This document shows, in pieces, positions 34,201 through 45,500 of a stretch of 64,000 nucleotides of DNA. Position 1 is the first letter of the stretch. The number at the start of each line of letters is the position of its first letter. The notes below the pieces were generated by a model. It did not search any database and had not been told where the DNA came from. It was given only the letters and a program-made list of their open reading frames with translations. The DNA comes from Amphiura filiformis (lineage: Eukaryota; Echinodermata; Ophiuroidea; Amphilepidida; Amphiuridae): contig NC_092628.1 in NCBI RefSeq assembly GCF_039555335.1, positions 66,605,292 through 66,669,291 of the forward strand, written 5' to 3'. Position numbers and translations under genes: made by a program.

Positions 34201-37200
34201 ACGGGCGAATTAGCAGGTATGACCAGGGCTGTGACACTCGTATTGAATCCCTGTATAAGAAAGTGAAGTCACTTCTCTGCACTTTAATTGACCCATTGGC
34301 AGTTTGAATGATGGTTGTTAGGGAGTTTTGTACCGTAGTAACGTTTAGCCTAAAATTTACGTATATGAGCATGGCAACAACATGCGTACTACTTCAATAG
34401 TGAAGCAGACTTATTCCATAATTTTGGTACCTTAAAATTTTTCCAAGATGGCGGACATCGACTGCCAAATATTCGGACCCTTTCAGGCAAAAATACAGCT
34501 TATTTTGACAAAGTCGACATAGGGGCATCGGTTTGAATATATTCCTAGCATATTGAGCTAACTCCTCAGCTACTTGGTTTTTCACAATATAATAGTAATG
34601 GAAAGAAACGACCAAATGTTCGCCGTTTTTCATCATTTTTTTTTTTAAACGACGGCCGTGACAACATAAACATGCATCACCTCTTCCACAAGTCAGTCTC
34701 TTACACAGCACATTCCACCATGTGCATGATCACGCATTGAGTGTGTGACTGACTTCATTTGCGCAAATGTGTGGCTTATCCTATTATAGTGTATTATTAC
34801 TGGAGAATCCTTGGTATGACACACACGTTCAATATGTCCAGTGTGACTTTTATCACTCAGATAAAACACCTCCTGGTACTGTTTTTGAAAGCAGAGGGTA
34901 ATTGTGACCAGAGGACCATTTCACTAAACTTTTAACCCTTCGCAAGTTATGTATATCCATTTACGAGACGTAACTTTATGTAGGGCTCTTGTAGTAAATC
35001 CCTATTACTTACGAAGTGTATCGATCATAAGTCGTTATAGTGAAATGGATTTTACATTATGTTGTAAGTTACGATTAATTTTGAGACATTTAAAGTTTCA
35101 TAAAGTTTAGTGAAGTGGACCCCTTGGGTGTGGTTCACTCAAACTTTTTTACCCATTATAGCAGAAGTAACCCATCATATTGTGAGTATTCTGTACTCAT
35201 TCTAACTTAACTATGTTTTGCTTATTACTTGCAATGTGTACCAATCGTATATCCCTTAGTGAAAGTTACGATACATCATAACTTACTTGGATTTTGAGAT
35301 TTACTATACATCATAAAGTTACGTGAAATTCCATTCTAGGTCCCACAAAGCCAGGAACAGAATATATATTTCAAAGATATATACCATTTGTTGGATTGAC
35401 CGTTTTTTTCTTTTTAATTGTTTTAATGCCCATATTGCTTTAAAAAAATGCCTATATGCACATAATGTATTTTATCCTTACCCTATATATGTGAGCAATA
35501 CATCACTGCTTGCACTAAATGATAAAATGAAAACAAGACTCACAAGTGAGTCGGGCATATTTTGGTTTGGTTCTGTATATTCAAAATATATTATTTCGCA
35601 GACGTGGGTCACAAATAAATGTGTGATTTTGTGAAATTGTAGTGTTACTGTGTAAATAAGATTCATTATTTCAAAATTCATAATTTCGCAGACGTGGGTC
35701 ACAAATGAATGTGTGATTTTGTGAAATTGTAATGTTACTGTGTAAATAAGATTTAATAATTATAGGTTAATTTAATATTATTTGTTTTGAGAGAAATTAA
35801 ACAAAATGCGTACTGATGTTGATGCGTCTGATGCACAAGCCCCAAAATAAAACGTGTTTATTTACCTATTTCATGCACAAGAAGAAAACAGGTGATTTTG
35901 GCTGTTTTGTAATAAAATTATCACTAATAATGTTGGAAAATAGAACCAAATATAAAGGCATCAACCCGCGAATTTTTCTCGCTATCTATGAAAGGAATAC
36001 CATTATCATGTTTGTGTTTATTTTATCTTCAGTAATAATTAATGTAATTCTCTCTGCTTTCACCTACCCTTCAAATTTCTCTTCACAGATAATCATGACA
36101 TTGTGTCAGTAAAAGTTTATGAGTTAGAAGTACCAGACTTAGATGAGAGTATGGATTATGCCAATATAGAACCTTCAGCTGATTTATTTTCTCCACCTAG
36201 AGGTAAGAAATTGTTTGCTTGAAATTGACATTATGATATCTAGATCAATATTAACAACACAGATGAGTACAATGATATGATACTTTTGCATATTGTCTGC
36301 CAATTGGAAGTACTTGCGGGAGTGCCTGCGCGGCCCCCGCTAGCTGAGTAAATGAGAGCGAAAACGGGATGAATCACTGAACATAGTAAATACTATGGCG
36401 AGTTATACCATTGTTCCTTTTGTTCTTCTCACCCCCCCACACACCAAATAAGCATGATAAATTAAGACCACAGAATTAAAGCCCAATATTTCTTTCTTCT
36501 TTTCTTTTCTTTTTTTCCTTTCTTTTCTTTTCTTTCTTTCTTCATTATTTTAGCTTCCTTCCTTCCTCCTGTACCCTTACGATTTTGATCGTCTTCGTAA
36601 TCCCTTAATCCCATCCCATCCTGTACCCTAAACCATAACCCTGTACCAGTAACCAATCCATACCTTATTTTTTTCTTTATCCCATCTATATGTACCTCTT
36701 TTGTCCTCCATTTCTTGTATTTGTTTCTTGCTTTCTTTCCGTATATTCCGTTCACTGGCCTCTGGTACGCAAATCGGCCTATTGGCTCCCCTGTGTGTGT
36801 CCTATCACATGCATGCGTGCGGAATCGCTTGTGTAGATACGCGCGTGGCGTACGCCAAAGACACATTTGTTTGGATTTGCCTAGTAACTTTCTGCCATGA
36901 AAATAATGATTAAGTGTACGTGGAAGTCTATTAAGAGAGTGGATTTTGGCTCATCTTTCACACGCAAGGAAGAACAGTCTGCTGGCAATAAAATGATGGG
37001 TCTAACTCATTTTTGTAAAAAAAATGGAGGTGGGCCCTCTTCTTCCACTCAGGTATTCAATTGTTTGCACTTCACACAAAAAGTGTACCCCCTCACTCTA
37101 ATGGCAGTTTGATTTGGTTCAGTGAAATACAGTCTCTGACAGAACTCTTAGATAAGATGTGTGTATCTATATTTTGTTTATGGTAATTAACAGTTTAATG

Positions 37201-37432
37201 TTATTGAAGTAGTTCATTCATATATGCAAATAATTGCTTATTGTTTGTTTTTTCAATTATCTTTTCAGATCATGTAGATGATCCTAAGGGTGCTTTCAAA
37301 AATGCCACACTGACTTGGAAAAGGATGTTTCTACTAATATTTTGTATTATTATCGGTGTCATTCTATGTATTGTTGTTGGGGTTGTCGTTTTTCAAAAAA
37401 GACAAGAACAACAACGGAAAAGATTTTATTAA
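22252..37432 (+). CDS. LMAN2: L-type lectin VIP36/VIPL (8 coding exons)
   Basis: Membrane cargo lectin of the early secretory pathway that binds high-mannose glycans on glycoproteins moving between ER, intermediate compartment and Golgi. Exons: 22252-22393, 26893-27008, 30599-30713, 31972-32054, 32821-32982, 34102-34216, 36089-36202, 37269-37432; all GT/AG with consistent phase, giving 336 residues (human LMAN2 356, LMAN2L 348). Layout: signal peptide about 1-25, L-type lectin domain about 36-265, stalk, transmembrane helix about 303-324, and cytosolic tail ending RQEQQRKRFY, an ER-exit type tail as in VIP36/VIPL. Putative Ca2+/mannose residues D111, D142, N146 and H171, disulfide cysteines C183 and C220, and the N-glycosylation sequon NGT at 164 are conserved. 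The human GDL sugar-binding loop reads GEL (241-243). The tail resembles VIPL while the transmembrane end resembles VIP36, so this may be the pre-duplication LMAN2/LMAN2L gene. Divergent from RAB28. Intron 1 is 4.5 kb. Confidence 0.95.
23120..23388. mobile_element. TTAA MITE, copy 2 (inverted, partial)
   Basis: The sequence from CGAGTTATGCATGATTATTG to GGATCACGAAATGCCCTTTTAA is the reverse complement of most of the element at 17,362-17,707, ending at a TTAA (23,385-23,388). The other end is not recognisable, so this copy is truncated or strongly diverged there. In LMAN2 intron 1. Confidence 0.7.
23545..23962 (+). repeat. 415-bp direct duplication, copy 1
   Basis: Begins ATTTCGATCGGCAG and ends GTAAGAGTAAGA. 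It is nearly identical (a handful of differences and one 5-base indel) to 25,045-25,457, 1.1 kb downstream. It is non-coding and lies in LMAN2 intron 1. It lacks the TG...CA ends of an LTR. It could be a recent segmental duplication or the repeated ends of a small element. Confidence 0.85.
24594..25013. repeat. Degenerate array that reverses orientation at its centre
   Basis: A motif close to TGTTGGATTTTGTTAGATNCAGCAGT recurs many times. To the left of about 24,711 it is on the minus strand (CTGCAGAATCTAACAAAATC), and to the right it is on the plus strand (TGTTGGATTTTGTTAGAT). The switch lies in ATCCAACACATGTTGGAT (24,703-24,720). It sits between the two 415-bp copies. No coding potential. 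Confidence 0.7.
25045..25457 (+). repeat. 415-bp direct duplication, copy 2
   Basis: Second copy of 23,545-23,962, same orientation. Its flanks differ from those of the first copy on both sides, so the duplicated unit is well bounded. Confidence 0.85.
27491..28419. mobile_element. TTAA-flanked foldback element in LMAN2 intron 2
   Basis: The left end TTAAGGTGGCTGTATCGGCTAC and right end GTATCCGAGGCAGCTACCTTAA are imperfect inverted repeats (about 16 of 20), with TTAA at each border. Inside, 27,953-28,035 and 28,124-28,204 form strong inverted arms sharing GCTATGGTTACCAAA and TCTAAATTCTCTCGTCAG. It is 929 bp and non-coding. TTAA borders suggest a piggyBac-like or other TTAA-targeting superfamily. 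The ends differ from the 17,362 family. Confidence 0.65.
29204..29558. mobile_element. TIR element carrying histone-like stem-loops
   Basis: AACAATTAGTAA with GCGGGTTCGCC and GACAAGTTAGAACTGTCA at the left are matched inverted at the right (TGACAGTTCTAAACTTGTC, GGGCGAACCCG, TTACTAATTGTT), giving arms of about 60 bp. The interior contains two direct copies of a TGGCTCTGAAAAG motif whose minus-strand reading resembles the histone mRNA 3' stem-loop. 355 bp, no open frame of note, LMAN2 intron 2. Confidence 0.7.
29435..29456 (-). other. Histone 3' stem-loop-like hairpin
   Basis: On the minus strand the site reads AACTGCTCTTTTCAGAGCCACC less its last two bases: stem GCTCT/AGAGC, loop TTTC, followed by CACC. 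The replication-dependent histone 3' element is GGCTCTTTTCAGAGCC with flanking A/C-rich sequence, so only the outer stem base differs. A weaker copy lies at 29,346-29,363 on the same strand. No histone reading frame or clear downstream purine-rich element is adjacent. Confidence 0.45.
31290..31883. mobile_element. Palindromic mariner-derived element with two opposed transposase N-termini
   Basis: The ends GAGGGGGTATCAAAAGTTTT and AAAACTTTGATACCCCTC, bordered by TA on both sides, are mariner-like. Inverted similarity continues through most of each half (for example TGAAATTTTGTCAGTGCAATCA and ATGGTCTCATA). The left half encodes, on plus from 31,475, MEKIEACIMIKFHFKGYSAQ; the right half encodes on minus EKIEASSIIKI, then a stop in KGCSA*KIDDE. 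Both resemble the mariner transposase N-terminal helix-turn-helix region. The catalytic domain is absent. In LMAN2 intron 3. Confidence 0.8.
33008..33236. mobile_element. TIR element in LMAN2 intron 5
   Basis: TATAGACCACTTGACAT at the left is matched by ATGTCAAGTGGTCTATA at the right, about 17 bp perfect. About 228 bp, non-coding, starting 25 bp after exon 5. Internal matches TGCCCTACACTGCAGGGCA and others make it hairpin-prone. Confidence 0.75.
34918..35124. repeat. TIR element in LMAN2 intron 6
   Basis: GGACCATTTCACTAAACTTT at the left and AAAGTTTAGTGAAGTGGACC at the right are near-perfect 20-bp inverted repeats. About 205 bp. A more diverged relative follows at about 35,135-35,335 (GGTTCACTCAAACTTT ... 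AAAGTTACGTGAAATTCC). Confidence 0.7.
35583..35756 (+). repeat. Tandem duplication, about 87-bp unit, two copies
   Basis: The unit with ATTTCGCAGACGTGGGTCAC and AATGTGTGATTTTGTGAAAT occurs twice in direct orientation (about 35,583-35,668 and 35,670-35,756) with only a few differences. In LMAN2 intron 6. Confidence 0.8.
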
Positions 37433-40400
37433 GATATAGAAACAACATTTTTTTACACTATTAGGTATAGAAACACTAGGTATTTCTTAAATATAGCAAA
37501 TCATTTAGATAGATTGTTGTTGTTTGAAACAAAACTACAAATCTTACTTTTGTTTTTTACTCTACTACCCTGATTTCTGTTTGAAAAACAAAAGCCAAAT
37601 CTTGCTTCCTTATAAAGAGGAATGTTGGAAAATGGGTAAAGAAATGGCTTGAGTTATTAGGGGCTTCTTTGACAAATCATTCCATGTTTAGAGTTGTGTT
37701 ATAATAACCTAACCGAAAGAGCAATACAACTTTTTTGTTTTAAGCCTAATTAAAGAAGAAGCAAAGCTGTAGTAATAGTATGCAATGCTTTTTTTTTTTT
37801 TTTTTTTTTTTTTTATAGTTTCAGATTAATTTTGATACTCATATACGTGCAAATCAAGAAGTAGCTCACCTTATCATAACATGGGTTGCTGTAAAAGTAA
37901 ATGAGCCTTATGATTAGTTGAGTGTTTACCAAAGAAATGAGCATAAAGAGTCTGGAGTCTGCCTTGCGCCTGACAAACTGCAAGTTAAAAGGCATGCTTG
38001 TTTGCGATCTGTTTAATGCACGCTAAGCAATACATGCTTGACCATTTGTAATACTCAAGCTTAAAGATACCAAGTATCCTTCAGTTTCAAGATTTTCCCA
38101 ATAAATGGCAGGGTTCACTCTTTTAGTCCCATGCTTGACAATCCAGTTTGACAGAATTACCATGACGTTATGCACAGGGCAATTCTGAGTCTGGACTCTT
38201 GAGGGCTAATTTCTTGAGCTTTTACCCAAACACTGCACTAGTGCATAAAATTATACTGTAAGGTTACAGATTAAAAATGGCCTTCATGTAAGCAATCAAT
38301 GCTTAGCTTAATGCTAAACTAAACCTTACTCAATCTGTATGAAGGCAGAACCCAAAAGATCAGAGTGAAAGTTGTTGACAATCAGCTAATATTTGGTCAG
38401 GGTATGATCAACATAATTATATGACAATAATAATATAGTATATGTAGGTTGAAAAAGCAGGGAATCTTTAGGAGGAATTTGTTTTCCCAAGTATGGAACC
38501 ACATGTGTTGCTATTCGCTGGCGTAGTGCACGTTAGAATATGACCGTTGCCAGGTCAACTGGCTCACGTTTTCATTGTTACGAACCACTGATCAAAAGGA
38601 TCACAACATAAAGCCTATGACAAATCATAATCCGGAACAGGTATATGAGCCCAGGTTTGGGCCAGTAATCAATGACTACTAATAGGGATGACCATCATAA
38701 TTTCATGTTGCCCCTTTTGCTACAAAAAATTATTTTCTGGAAAGAACTCATCAACAGAAGTATTTTGGTGGTTAAATTGTCAAAATCGGTCAAAAACTTT
38801 TCGAATTATGAATTTTCAAAGTTTCCCATTCTGACCGGTCATTGGAACGAAATAAATTGACAAAGTCTAAATATAGCAATGTGAGCAAAATTGGTATAAG
38901 CATATATTTACCTTTTTATATTTCTTTATTTTAATATATATGCAAACATGAAACAAGCATATTGTGAAAGTATCAAAGGGTTTCTTATGAAATGGCACTT
39001 TACTAGTCAATAGCATTAAGTATTTCTTCAAACCGAGGCACTGAAATCATGCTTTTAGAAAACATTTGCCAAAAATCATCCATAATGGCCAAAGTGGCAC
39101 AAAATCAAAAGTCCAGTGTGAACTTTTTTTCCACAACAATATACACTACACATAAGAAAAATACTAATGTACTACAAGGGATTTTCAACATATGAATCCA
39201 AACAATCAAGTACCAACATGCACAGCTTTATCCTGATATCACTTCTGGGGTTTTAACAAAATGTTTAACCTCTATTGTGATTGGCAGCAGCATAAGGTAT
39301 CTCTTTGATAGCTGATAATGCCCAGCCATTCAGCAAGTGGCTAATAACAGACCTTGATAGGCTTGAATGAATACTGTCATGTGCTACAAAACCATCACAT
39401 CCAGGGCCTGGTCACACCATATGCTACAGAGAGCACAGTACTTTAACAATGGAGTGAAAGACTCATTATTGATTAGGCGCGTATTTTAAAAGTACAGCTC
39501 CTGTGCGTGTATAGCAGCAAATCAGTGCAGATGGTATAAATATAAGAAAATGTTTAGGGTTGAGATCAGGTGAATAATACAACAAATGAGCATGAAACTT
39601 CACATTTATGTTCAGAAAGGTGTCTATTTAACATGATTCGAAAGGTGTTTGGAAATTCCAAAGGGAAGCTGGTGATTTAATTTTTAACTCGAGATCTACT
39701 TGTCCGTATTTTTTTCCTTTTTACAGAGGGTATGATAGAGGTAATAACAACAACTCTGCCAAATTACAGCTCAGTAGGTCAAGGTGTTCACCTGATCTTT
39801 TTCATCTGAATATTTTGTGCCATTCTGAGCAGTGCTGCACTGGGCCACTGGCAATTAAGCGCACTGTGGCGATTGACCAATTTTGACTCGCACTTACAGA
39901 AAAACCAAATAAGTTATGATGCTGTAATTTGCAGGATAGTTACAAAACATAATTGGCATTAACATCTCCAATTTTTACAGAAAAATTATGAAAAATAAAA
40001 GAATGAGCTCAATTTAGAAATGTCTGTGCAAGCAGTGCACAGTTGAGCTCCCTGCATGTCTATGGGAGTGTTCTAATCAAGTTGATGGTTCATTGGTCAC
40101 CCCTACTACTAATGTGCACTACAACATCGAATTTTGGGCACTTTAGCTTGGAAATGAGTATCATTTTCCAGGCCTTTATTTGTTATGATCCTTGTGTAAT
40201 TGTCACATGTGTAAGATGTATCCCAATCAGTGTTTTTTATTATTATGGCAACTTGGTCATGACCCCAGGAGGGTGTCTTGGTATTTTGCTGGGGCACCCA
40301 ATTATAATGATAATGTATAGAGCTCAAAATACAAGAACCTCTAAGCACTTCCCAAGATTGTGATCAAGATTAGGTGCAATTTTGGGAATCTCCTCTAGTC

Positions 40401-40987
40401 CTGCCACATACCAAGGGATGTGTAGAAGGCATTTTTTTTTGCTAGAGTAAAATGATCCATGTGTAAACAGGATATCCAGGAATGTAAGTGTCTAGGATGG
40501 ATTAATCCTGAATTCTGGATTTTTGTATGTTTTATTCCCTGTACAAAGTTATAGGAAAATTCAGATTTTCAGGATTTTTCCAGTGTTTCAAGATATTCTA
40601 TGGACACATACTATATTACATCTTTGATATTGCTGGGATGTCATGATCTGTTGATCACATCATGCAATAGAAGAGACCTGCTATGAAATGTTATCTAAGG
40701 CTGAAAATCTTTACTTTCAGACCCCTGTAATTAAACAAACATGGGTACTAAGCAAAATGGCGACATCCCTCTCTGCTTTCAGGGTGTCGGATGGACTAAT
40801 GGAGAATATTTTGCTTGGCATCTTTTGTTACCTTATGTGTCTTGATACGACACACAAGGTAACGTATATGATTGTTATTTGTAAGCAAAATGTACTTAAG
40901 ATAAAAGAATTAATACTTTTGTAATAATTTGCCCTTGATGTTATAATTGTTGATATCAGTCTATAATTTGGTAACACCTGTTTTTGC
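37433..40987. other. LMAN2 3' UTR and downstream sequence without recognised gene
   Basis: AT-rich sequence after the lectin stop codon; the transcript end could not be fixed. An AATAAA is present near 38,100. A poly-T run lies at about 37,790-37,815. Two dispersed repeats occur: 38,505-38,630, which matches 43,850-43,970 inverted (GTTGCCAGGTCAACTG core), and 39,446-39,530, which shares GTGAAAGACTCATTATTGA and GATTAGGCGCG with 2,685-2,750. No convincing protein-coding exon was seen. Confidence 0.5.
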
Positions 40988-41125
40988 AGATTCAACCCAT
41001 CGTGGGACATTTTTCAAACAAATTCAGGCTACCGGGCGATCATGCATATCACAATGAGGTACAAATGATTGACCGGCAGCCTGGATTTGTTGGAAAAATG
41101 TGTCACGATGGGTTGAATCTGCTAT
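40986..41125. mobile_element. Short palindromic MITE
   Basis: GCAGATTCAACCCATCGTG at the left is matched inverted by CACGATGGGTTGAATCTGC at the right. Similarity continues inward through ACATTTTTC and AATTCAGGCTACCGG / CCGGCAGCCTGGATT, so about 50 of the 70 bases on each side pair. 140 bp, non-coding. Confidence 0.8.
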
Positions 41126-41652
41126 CATTTTTGAATTATAAGTTGGGATATGTGTGTGTAGTTAAAATGTGGAGATCATTATTAGTCCCTCCCTGTTTTT
41201 AGTTTGATTTGTAATTTTATTTTGTTTCCTGTTTCTGTGCAAAAGTCCAAGACTTCCACTTCAAATTACTGTTAAACAACTTATTTGTGCAGGCATCAGT
41301 TTGTAAAATTAACTCCCTGCTATATATACACAGCTCTTTATTATATTTTATGGTGGAAATTTATAAAAACATTGTAGCCCATAAGTTGTGACAATAGTGT
41401 TTTACAGTACTGGGATTACAAATGTTGAGGTAGTTGAGGCATTACCATACAGCTCTTATGTGTCTGTTGTATTATAGTACATCATTTTTATTTTCTTCTA
41501 TAAATGTGTTTTATTTTTGGTTATTGGTGTTTGTTCATAAGTGAGTTATGCAAAAAAGTACGCTGTTAGAATTCTGCGATAAACTCTGCATTCAACTGAC
41601 TCACAGCAGACTGCAGAATAGCTATATCAGCAGTGAAAAGTAATAGTGATAC

Positions 41653-41810
41653 GGTGTATCCTTCGTGTAAGAGAATACCAAACAAATCCCAACTCTAATC
41701 CTAACCCTTACCCTAATCCTACCCTAACCCTTCCCTAACCATAAACCCCATCCCTAACCCTAACTCTAATCCTATTAGTATTTCGTGCTCTCTTACACTA
41801 AGGATAAACC
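41653..41810. mobile_element. TIR element with interstitial telomere-like core
   Basis: GGTGTATCCTTCGTGTAAGAGA and its inverted partner TCTCTTACACTAAGGATAAACC pair at 20 of 22 positions. Between them lies about 90 bp of degenerate CCCTAA repeats (CCTAACCCTTACCCTAATCC and similar). 158 bp. The telomere-like run is confined between the inverted ends, so it appears to be part of the mobile unit. Confidence 0.7.
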
Positions 41811-42347
41811 AATAATACCATGTGGACCTTACAAGCACATAGCAAATCAATAGAATCAGTGGGCTGTTTTCCTGCTAAATGTCCTTACCAAATTGCCCAA
41901 CCAATACATTTGTGTTTTCTGTGTATAATGACATGGAAAGGCTGAATGGACATTACCAAAGGTATGTTTGAAACTATCCAAAATCATTTAAAAGCTTCTA
42001 GGCAGCAATATGTTGGCCAGTGGCTGGTATTTGATAAGTGTATACAAGGATGTGGTTTCCTTTTGTGACTGTAAATGACACCAAAATGAATTCAAACGTG
42101 TGATCAATTTGAGCTGCACACTGTACATAAGGCAGAAACATGGATAGATGCCATCATTGTGATGCAGGCCCTATTCTCCCATTCCTTCTTGCATTCCTCT
42201 ATCATGAAATATTTATCAAAAGGAGCTGGTATAGTGGATTCTTGCTCTACTAGTAGACACTTGCTGATGTTCTTGGTTCCCTAAGTATTTAATGGTACTG
42301 AAAGGGTCCTGGGCAGGTATGCAGAATACCTGACTGATAGGCTAATG

Positions 42348-42551
42348 CTGGTTTCATACTTTCCTGCAGCTTGCCACTCTGATGACGATTTTTGCTTTAC
42401 TGTGCAGTCTCACCAGAAACACTAGCTGTGACCAGCGACAAGCGGATATGTTGATTACTCCGCTACTTTGCCCAAAGCGGCAGATTACTAGGAAATGAAC
42501 TCAAGTCAACTCGGTAATGGCGCCGCTCAGCGACAGAAAGTATGAAACCAG
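42348..42551. mobile_element. CTGGTTTCATAC-type MITE, copy 1
   Basis: Begins CTGGTTTCATACTTTCCTGC and ends GACAGAAAGTATGAAACCAG, 12-14 bp of perfect terminal inverted repeat, with extra internal matches (GCCGCTCAGCG). About 204 bp. A relative with the same left end is at 55,742-55,880 in the GPCR intron. No clear target duplication was read, so the superfamily is open. Confidence 0.7.
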
Positions 42552-42559
42552 TATGAGGA

Positions 42560-45500
42560 GTGTCACTATCTAAACAGTCCTAACATAATGTTGTGCTCAC
42601 ATTTCTGCACTAACTCTAAGGAAAAGAGTGATATAATAATTGAATTGAAAACCAATTGAGTGTATTTGTCAATTTATTTTGGAAACAATGCGGTACTTTT
42701 TTGATATGTTCACACAGCTCTCAGCGCAACTGTTATAAATGTGAAACTTTTTATGAATAGTTCAGGGTTTGAGTTTTGATAATACCAGGCGTGCTACAAA
42801 TCGCACTCTATGAAATGTTAAGGTGAGCTGTCAGGTGTGCTATAAATTGCACTTGTGAAGAAGCTAAGGCTCTGGCATATTTGTAAGGAAGCTATAAATC
42901 GTACTCAGGTAGGCGATTTAAAGTGTGCCCTGCGCATGTGTTACACTTGCATGCCTTAAACATCAAAGCCTGATAGCTGATATATACTACTCAAAATATT
43001 TAAAGGATCAGAAACTTGTAATCTTGATTTTCACCCTTTCTTGTCCTCACGGTGCTGACAAAGTGATCCTTGGTGTAAAGGGACTTCAGTACTCAGTAGA
43101 GTAGAGCAAGTCTTTTGTTTCCTGAACATTCAATGAAATGACTCATCTGATTTGCAATGTTACTGCTGTTTTTGAAAAATGAGTCTGTTCCTTCAATTTC
43201 TTTGAGTAGTGTTCATGTAGTTGTGATAGACTTATGTTTGTTGTATTTTTTGTTTGTTATCTGTCCCAGTATGATTATCACGTCCATGATATTTGTAACA
43301 TGTGTAAGACAATCAAATTTGATGAGCATTCTTAAAATAACAAAAAGAAGAAACAGGAAAATAAACCTAGTTCATAAAACATTGTATGTGTTTGCATGTT
43401 GTAGTTACAAACCAATTGTGCAGTCCATTCGTACAATTGGTATCAATTAATTTTGCAGAGTATATAATGAGATTCCTTCCCATGGTATGCTCCTGGAGCA
43501 CAACCTCTTCATATGGCAGCTATTTATTGTTACTATCTTTTATTTCAGACCATCTTTGACTTTCAATCCCTCTTGTCTCTGAGAAATATAATAATAAATT
43601 GCAAAATCCAATGGGAACTGATACAAGTTCATCGCCTACTCCAGTACACCACACATTCCCAGTCGGCAGAAGGTTGTTCTTTTGTAATACTAAAACAATA
43701 TATTTCTGGAATAAAATGCACACATATTAAATTAATACTGCTGTGAGAGCACATTGTGCTTCAAGAGCACATGTTGAAGGAATCTAAAATAATCTTGATA
43801 TTTGCCGTTGTAGGGAAAACGTCATACCTTAAGTAATGCTTCAATCTTAGTTTGTGTACCTGTAAGCAACCAATTGACTTTGTGTTGTGATCATTGTGGT
43901 TGTGGTTCCGAACACAGATAACGTGAATCAGTTGACCTGGCAACAACCAAATTTGATGTCGCACTATGACGGCAAATAGGATTTTAAGTGGAAATATGGA
44001 TTTGTGTGTAAAAACTGTGTATCTTCCTTGTATAAGAGTTTGTCACCCTAAACATCAAAATTAAAAGTTTATTCCATAATAAGAAACAAAATTTTAATAT
44101 GACGGGTTTGAATGAATATGTGATAGATCCGATCTAGTCAGTTGGTAGTTTTATCAATGAATCCACTTATCCCTGGAATATTAATGTGAATACTGAAACC
44201 CCTTTCAGCATATTTGCTTGTGAAATCATTTTAAGTTTTTCATTTTTTTTTTAATTACGAATTTCTACCTTTGGCCTGATTGGATCAGGGAATGTTACAT
44301 TATTCATTAAACATACTGCATTTGTAGATGTAATTTTCAAACTGAATCATCATTATGGTTAGAACTTATCTTGGAATGGAAAGTTGTATAAACTAGTGCT
44401 TGTTGACTTAACAGTAATACTATTTAAATGTCCATTGGGCTGTTTACTTTTTGGCATCTTATTTAGAGATAAGCAATTTGGGGAGAATTATTTTTATATG
44501 GGAATGTAATTTTGGTTTTCTCTCTCTGTCTCATCAATTACTTATTGGGATACTTGGTTGTTGTATAAATGATGTATGAAAAGGAAATGGTTGATAAAGA
44601 TGCCTGCTAGTATAATTATCTGTTTCTGCTACAATGAAACCTCATTCATGTTGTCCTGGATAGGATGTGGACTTGCAGGAGCATGTATTGGTTTTGATGT
44701 AATGTGTTAGTACCCAGTGTCAGAGAAGATATATTATTCTATTGATTTAACAAAAAAATTAAAATGTTATTACCTATTTTAAGACATCCAAGGAAATAGA
44801 CCCTATGCAATAAAACAACCAGAATGGTATAACAATTGAAATGGCAGCCACATTGTTGGATAGAGGGACAGGTCTCTAGTTCGATTCCACAACTATTCAT
44901 ACATATCATTTGTTTTATTGTTTTATCATGCAAATTGCCATGTGGAGGCTTCCTAGTGGACATAATTTTATTTAAATGAGGATAAGGGACGTAATATTGC
45001 ATATGGTCTATTAATGAGGTGACACAGCAGCAGAAACAGATGATATTATATTATACTCGCATTTGAAAGGTAAAGGTCAACAGAGAAGTTCAGATTATGT
45101 GCTGGGGTTTAGTTTATGAATTCAATCATCCTCGGGATGAAGATATGTTTTTGAGATAGCACTGATTTAAAAAGAGAAATGTGTATGTGATGTAAGAAAA
45201 TTGCACCCGAATGGTTGTTTTGTTGAAATGTGTGGAGAGTAATGCACATTAAATGCAAACAGTTGTCAATATTTGAGAAGATTTTGTATGTACATGTAGA
45301 TAAGCCTTGATACTTACTGAGTTAGGAAGGCACTCATTAAATATGAGTCAATTTATTCTGTCAAAATTGAATGGGTGGTTAAAAGACAATATCATCGAAG
45401 AAAAAAAACAAAGAAACACTAGTATTCCCAAAGATTTTCTTTTCAACATACCATATTGTTCCAAGTCAAATTCTTGGATGCTGCATATCTTCAAAGAAGG

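Noticed and set aside
36462-36866. 134-codon minus-strand frame rich in Lys/Arg
   Set aside because: It arises from a T/C-rich low-complexity stretch inside LMAN2 intron 7 and shows no domain or conserved splice sites.
44860-44892. tRNA or SINE based on AGTTCGATTCCAC
   Set aside because: Only a B box-like sequence is present; no A box lies at the expected distance.
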